From: Auriscalpium vulgare | Lineage: Eukaryota > Basidiomycota > Agaricomycetes > Russulales > Auriscalpiaceae | Direction of reading: 5' to 3' | Length of the DNA stretch: 64,000 nt | Assembly (NCBI GenBank): GCA_019915015.1 | Contig: JAHBBC010000003.1 | Location: forward strand, 1,736,001 to 1,800,000 | Shown here: one piece after another, positions 58,308 to 64,000 of the stretch | Layout of the letters: every line of letters begins with the position of its first letter | Position numbering within the stretch: position 1 is the stretch's first letter | Translations under genes and position numbers: made by a program | The notes under the pieces: generated by a model | Told to the model about the DNA's origin: nothing | The model's database searches: none | What the model saw: only the letters and a program-made list of their open reading frames with translations

Positions 58308-60040
58308 TTCGGTCGTCCTCTTCCATTACCCGACGATAGGACATGTGTTGTATAGCGTGAGTGTTGAAATTCCCGCCACATTTACGCGGCTCACTAGCGG
58401 CGTCTCAGTTGCTCTCCACCATGGCGAGACACTTCACGTCGACCCAGCAACTCTGACCGCGAACATCTGCAGCTGCCAGTCACATGCATGTGATCCGCCG
58501 TCGGATGACGCTCCTCGAGAGGTTACTTAATACCTGATCACGCTATGTGTACGCCATGTCCCACACAGCCGTGTCGTTTCACGTCCGTCGCGAACATCCG
58601 CCATTCATACTAATACACTCTGGAGAGATCAACAGTCCGGTCTGTCCAGTGCAAGTTGAGCCGAGCTCCGACGGTTGGTCCTCGCGAAGACATTTGAAGT
58701 GTCGCTTCATTATCCCGAAATCATCCAAAATCCACTCGGTGTCCTGCAGCTTTGTACACCAGCGTAGCTCTCATCGGGAAGCGCAGCGCAAGTGCGCGGT
58801 ATCTGTATTCTTCACGCCAGGACCTCCACCTGCTCGTGCGATGGTCACATACGCTTCAATATACACCGCGACGGTCGCTGGTAGTGGACTTTGCCGCAAC
58901 ATGCAGCCCTTTCCTCACGCGTTACGCACTCACTACAGTAGTCTGACCTCAAGCCGAATGCCGATTCTACCCTGGCACACCCCAGTGGCAGTGCCCCAGC
59001 AATCGTCGTCGCGCCCGCGACCTAGTCTCCGTGGCTGACCGGTTGGCACAGAAGACAATCGTTCTGTTATAAGCCCGCGACCTCGCGATCGCCCCGAGTC
59101 GCCCCCGCCCTGAGGCCCACGCACGCGCCCGTCGCGCCGTGCCTCGCCATCCCACCTATCGCTCGTGCGATCAGCCCCTCGACCGTACCTCCAGGGTTCC
59201 TCCGACCCTCCTACAGCACCCCATATTTCTGCGCGCGCGCGATAGGAGCGCATCAGGATGTCGATGATCATCCAGCGCGACTCAGGAGCACGTTGATTGA
59301 ATCGCGCTGAGTGCTGTCCGAGGATCTGCCGCTGGGCAATCGAGAATCGAGATGGGTGGGCAGGTGAGCCGATTGCCGACGCGGTTGCAATTGCGCGTTG
59401 TTGAATGGACGATCAGATCCGGCGCGCGAGGCGGGCCAGGCATGGTGGACAGTGGACACCGAGTCAGGGCGCGCGGGGCTAGCGACGCTGCCTGCGGCTC
59501 CCATTCACCGCAGACGCTTCTATTCGATGCGACGGTGCGTACGCCTCCGTTGCAATTGGCAGGCATGCGCATGCACGCGCACGGCGCGCACGCCTTCCCC
59601 GCATCGCGCCTCGTAGCTTGGTCCTCGCGTCACCCACGTCAACGCACCATCCTAATTACCGCCTTCAATTCTCCACGTCGTCCTCTCCTCGCTCGCACCC
59701 GGCGCGTCGACGCACAAGCATTGCACTGCCGCCTAAGTACTTATCTTGACGTCCGCCGCGCTCCACGAGGCACGCGAAGCGCGGCCCAGCGTCGGGAAAA
59801 CCCACATCATGCATCCCTTCGCCTCCCTTCGCCTCCTCGCCTCGCCTCCGCCTCTGCCTCGGACTCTCGACCTGGCCGTGATCCACGCGAAGGAAGGCCG
59901 GTTTTACGTGCGCGCGCACAGGCTTTAAGGTTGGTCGGACGACTGTCGGACGCCGCGCCGGGGTCTGTACGCGCGGGCGCGGGATTTCGATGGCTTGCTT
60001 ATAGATATACGGTGCGGGAGCTGCGCTGCCTTGGCCCTTA
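58308..60040. other. GC-rich non-coding region
   Basis: About 1.7 kb after F-box gene 3. Open frames up to 231 codons (59352-60047) occur on both strands, as expected at this GC content, without family motifs or intron structure. I see no gene. Confidence 0.45.
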
Positions 60041-62290
60041 CTCATGATGCGGCTCTGCGTGCGAGCGAGCGTCCGCAGGCAGGCGTGCGCGATTTGCAAA
60101 TGCGCAGAGTTCAGGTGCGCGTTCGTTTACGCGCAGGCTCTGCAGAACGCTCATCTCTTTTTTCCGTGTAGTGGTTCGTGGGCCCGGCCTGCCTGTTAGA
60201 TGAATCATAGAGCCCGAATGACGTACATTATGTAGGGTGAGGCGGCCTGAGGTGTTCATCTCCTCGGAGCTGTGTGCCTGATTGCGACGGTGCGCCGTTC
60301 GTTCATTTTGCGTGCACCGCGACGCTGACTCCTACGTTGCAAAAAGAACAGACGGACTAGGAGCCGCGCTTGCCATACGTCGGATAGGCTTTCCTGTGCC
60401 GCTCGCAGCGCATACTTGGCGGTTCCGCTCGCACCCACCGGTCCGCCGTCGCAGTCCTGGCAAATCGTACTCTGCTGCAGCCGACAAGATGAGCCCAGAA
60501 TCTCTCGCGTCCGTCGCACACAAACCAATCACATCACCCCGGCGCAGCCAACAAATTCGCTGACGAAAGTTAGGAAGGTCTTTGGTCGTCTGCACGTGGG
60601 CCGCACTCCGTACGCAGCTCGTCCCACGACGGCTGCTATCGCGCGCTCTGCCTTACTCACGCTGCTCTGCGTGCGCAACGCGCAGATTTCTGTCAGGTGC
60701 GCGGGGTTCGTTTACGCGCAGGCTCTGCGAACGCTCATCTCCTTTTTGTGTTGTTCTTCGCGGGCCCGGCCTGCCTGTCCGATACCTCAGACCCCGAATG
60801 ACGTACGTATGTAGGATGAGGCGGGCTGAGGTGGTCATCCTCGGAGCGGCGTGCCGTGATGCGCTGATTGCAACGGTGCGCCGGGTTCATCTCGCATGCC
60901 CTCGACCTAGCGCTGACTCCTATGTATGTTGCGACCAGATTTGGAGGCGCGCTCGCCGCATGTTGGATAGGCTTTCCTGCGCCTCTCACAAGGTGTGCGC
61001 AGCGTATACTTCGCGGTACCGCTCGCAGGAGCCGCCCCCGTCCCGTCCTCTCTCGAGCATCTCGCGCGGTCATCGCACGCAAATATAAAGCTACAATGCC
61101 AATCCCATCACCCGCGGCGCAGCAAACAAATTCGCTGATGAAAGGAAGGCCTTGCTTGTCCCACTGCACGTGGGCCGGACCGTGCACAGAACGGCTGCTA
61201 TCGCCGCTTGCGTGCGATATGCAAACACGCAGAGCAGGTGCGCACGGTCCGTGCTGCTCTGCGTCCGCGGCGTGCGCGGTTTGCAAATGCGCAGAGTTCT
61301 GTCAGGTGCGCGCGGTTCGTTTACGCGCAGGCTCTGCAGAACGCTCATCTCTTTTTTCGTGCGGTGGTTCGCGGGCCCGGCCTGCCTGTTCGATACCTCA
61401 CAGAGCCCGAATGACGTACGTATGTAGGGTGAGGCGGGCTGAGGTGTTCATCTCCTCGGAGTGCGTGCCGTGATGCGATGCGCTGATTGCGAGTCGACGG
61501 TGCGCCGGCCGTTCATCTCGCGTGCCCTCCGACATTGACTCCTATGACAGACTTGGAGGGGCGCTCGCCCCGACTGGATAGGCTTTCCTGCGCCTCTTAC
61601 AGGCCGCGCTGCGTATACTTGGCGGCACCGCCGCCCTCGCAAACCGAGTCCTCCCGGACACCAGTCGAAAATAATTCTCGCGCGGGCATCGCACGCAAAT
61701 ATATCTTACAACTTGAAACCCAATCCCATCACCCGCGCAGCAGCAAACAAATTCGCTGATGCGAGGTGAGCGTTGGGCTGTCCCACTGCACGTGCGCCGA
61801 CTCTGTGCGCAGGACGGCTGCTATCGCCGCTTGCGTGCGATTTGCAAACGCACCTGCACGGTTCGTTTACGCGTGCGCACGCTGGGCACTCTCGTATGTT
61901 TTTTGTCTTGTTGTGCTTCGCGCCCGGGCCTGGATAGAGCATAAAGTCCGCATGCCGTACGAGGCGGGCTGGGTGTTCATCTCCTCGGGCGTTCATGCGA
62001 TTCATCTTGTCCGACGACGTCTGGCTCCAGTATACCGCGGGCAGGCCTGAAGTTGCCGCTTGGAGGCGCGCTCGCTACATGTCAGATAGGCTTCTCACCG
62101 CGCGGGCCAATTGCAACATCCCGAGAGGGCGCAGCGCATACCGCAGCGTCGCGACCCTCGAAGTCGGATTCACATCCTATAGCCGACATCATCATCCACG
62201 TCTCAGCCTCATCCATCTCACGCAAATATGAATGCCAATCCCATCACCGCAAACAAATTCGCTGATGGTGAGCGCATTGCTCAGCGGCGG
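60041..62290. repeat. Tandem array of about four diverged 500-620 bp units
   Basis: Two landmarks recur in the same order. GTTCGTTTACGCG is at about 60120, 60707, 61314 and 61861; ACAAATTCGCTGA is at about 60549, 61129, 61749 and 62252. Between them lie further shared blocks: GGGCCCGGCCTGCCTGT, CCGAATGACGTAC, GGCTTTCCTG and GCACGTGGGCCG. The units have indels and no common open frame. Each unit except the first keeps an AT-rich CGCAAATAT stretch 30-60 bases before the ACAAATTCG block. No similarity to a known element was recognised. Confidence 0.85.
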
Positions 62291-64000
62291 CGCGCGATTG
62301 GCTGCGTGCGCCCGGCCAATGGGCGTGCGCGCGGGACCTACGCGGACCCACGGCGCAGAGCAGAACCTGTCTTCTGTAGCCACGCGCGTTCGCATTCGCA
62401 TTCCCACTCGCGTGGCGTCGATTCATCTCTGCGCGGCCCAGGCTGTGGCATGTATCCAGTATGCATTCTCCACGCTGTTTTCATTTGCGGGTGGCCTGGC
62501 CTGGTGTCGCGGAAGCAGAGGGCGGTGCGCGGCGTGGCTTTCATGCTCATTTTAAGCTGTTCATTTTCGCGGAAGGTCCGGCCGCCTGCGCGATGCATGG
62601 ATAATGCAATGCAGCCGGGGTGTGGGTGGAGGTGCGTGGCTGCAGATTCACGTCGGGGGCTGTGCGCGGCGGGTCTGCTGACGGTGCGAGTGGGCTGGCT
62701 GCGCTGGACATGGGCGGTCAGATGCTCGGCGGCCTCACCTCGAGTCGCGTCCGAGGCGGCCGTCGTGCAGAGCTGTGAGCGTGCGCGGCGGTGCTCGCGA
62801 CTCCGCCGGCGCTTCTAGACTGTGGTATGCGCCCGATGCGTCGCACGGCAGAGGGATAGGCGTTGCGCTGGATAGGGCTGAGCGTGGTGGCGATCCGGGG
62901 CCGCATCGACGTCTTCTCGTTCGTCGACGCCGATCGACGCGCGGACCTTCTCGCCCAAATGCAAACGCCACTTCCACTTGCCGCCGCACGGACCCTGCAG
63001 CTGACGTCTGCTCGCGTCCAGCTGTCCCGCCCAAGTCAAATTCGCCCCGCTAAGCGTGCCATGCGTCGCGTCGTCGAATACTACCCATCTTTGCCGCTCG
63101 CAAGACGCCGTCGCGCCGTAAGCAGCACCCCCGAGCCATCCCAGAGCCGATCCGCAAAAGGCGACGGCTCGCGTGCCCCGGCGAACAAACCAACGCGCCG
63201 CGCAAGCGAGCGTGCGTGCAGGGCTGCGGCACCCCCATCGCGCGCGAAATCTGCATCTGCGCCTCGTGATCGGGCGGGGACGCCTCCGTCGGGGACTCGG
63301 GGTCGCGTACGTCGTCGCGCTCGACGCGGCAGCGATCAGCGCGCCGTGCCTGTCCGCGCCGCCGCACGCGCCGCGGCCCTGATCTGCTGGACGCTGCGAG
63401 AAGAGCTCGCGGCTGCCGCTGTGCATGCCACACGTTGGCGGGAGGGACGGTGGCAGAGAAGACGCGTTCGTTCGCTCGGGAAGCCCGGCGCGGGGTTACG
63501 TTGACGCTTCTCGTCGAGAAATGCGGGGTAAACAGGCATGGATCAGCGTTCTAGCCCAATCGGGCCGCGCGGCCCCAGCTTATCGGGCGCGGCACGTAAC
63601 CACCGCCTTCGGCCGCACGCCCCGATCGGCGTCGCGCACGCTGATCGCGACAGCTCGCCTCGACGCTGGAGGATACTCGGCGCACGTTTTCTGCACAGAT
63701 TTTCCACGATTTGGCCAGAGGCGGCGCGAGGCGGCGGCGCGCGGTCAGCTGGCCGCGCGCCCATCACTACTCATCATCATCATCCTCCCATCACGGCGTA
63801 AATACTGTACACATGGATCCACATCTCCGGCAAAGGCGCTGCGCACGGACCACCGCGGCATCCGCACCCCGGCCGCCCACCTTGGACGTTTGAACTCGCC
63901 AGCACGCGAGATGACTGGAGAATTCCCCTCTTGTGCATACAGGTCCTTTGCCCGGCACAGCACGAGGCGATGACGGCGACGGTCATCTGCGCGCGCCCTG
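62291..64000. other. GC-rich non-coding region to window end
   Basis: Overlapping frames of about 200 codons on both strands (for example 62863-63504 plus, 62815-63426 minus) are Arg/Ala-rich and mutually antisense, the usual artefact of very GC-rich DNA. No motif, TATA-intron structure or repeat unit supports a gene. Confidence 0.45.

Noticed and set aside
62815..63504. Paired ~200-codon frames on both strands
   Set aside because: Mutually antisense, Arg/Ala-rich, typical of very GC-rich non-coding DNA.
1..64000. CRISPR arrays, bacterial operons, rRNA operons
   Set aside because: Intron-rich fungal nuclear DNA; no regularly spaced short repeats or rRNA sequence seen.

Overview
The window comes from a nuclear chromosome of a filamentous basidiomycete, most likely a wood-decay Agaricomycete of polypore type. 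The evidence is dense genes with many 50-60 nt GT-AG introns, GC-rich coding sequence, and lineage-typical families (DUF6534, F-box/LRR families, an EF-hand plus zinc-finger gene, CmcJ/AsaB-type oxygenases). Splice positions were read by eye, so internal exon borders are approximate unless stated.

Layout. 0-3.7 kb: the 3' end of a DUF6534 membrane-protein gene, a gene-poor stretch, and a Dal5-like MFS transporter (minus). 5-10 kb: three tandem copies of a CmcJ/AsaB/GA4-desaturase-type oxygenase with duplicated promoters. 10.2-19.2 kb: a housekeeping block with deoxyhypusine hydroxylase (LIA1) and ribosome-assembly factor MRT4 divergent over 75 bp, then secreted dipeptidyl-peptidase 5 and spliceosomal Cwf19. 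20-22 kb: a cytochrome P450. 24.4-28.9 kb: three dienelactone-hydrolase-family genes (two tandem, one convergent); between the first two lies a decayed copy of exon 1 of a small gene found 14.7 kb away. 29.6-37.8 kb: PRP2-like DEAH helicase, a pRiA4b-Orf3-like protein with a damaged splice donor, a DUF427 protein and a mitochondrial carrier. 38.5-46.1 kb: two F-box paralogues flanking a small putative mitochondrial protein and an H15 (linker-histone fold) protein. The second F-box gene carries a 601-bp insertion with a hairpin and a tRNA-like B-box.

46.6-58.3 kb: a single-pass membrane protein, a very large minus-strand gene (Goodbye-like N-terminus, EF-hand, C-terminal zinc finger and coiled coil), a 3,387-bp PIF/Harbinger-type transposon with perfect 68-bp inverted repeats, and a third F-box paralogue with a one-base frameshift. 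From 58.3 kb to the end I see no supportable gene. This GC-rich stretch contains about four tandem copies of a 500-620 bp non-coding unit.

The most notable signals are the insertion inside an F-box gene, the perfect-TIR transposon whose open reading frames are broken, the local cluster of small indels at 51-57 kb (biology or assembly error), the multidomain EF-hand/zinc-finger gene, the tandem repeat array at the right end, and the GT-to-GA splice donor. The oxygenases, P450, hydrolases and transporter are not convincingly one biosynthetic cluster: no core synthase is present and housekeeping genes lie between them.
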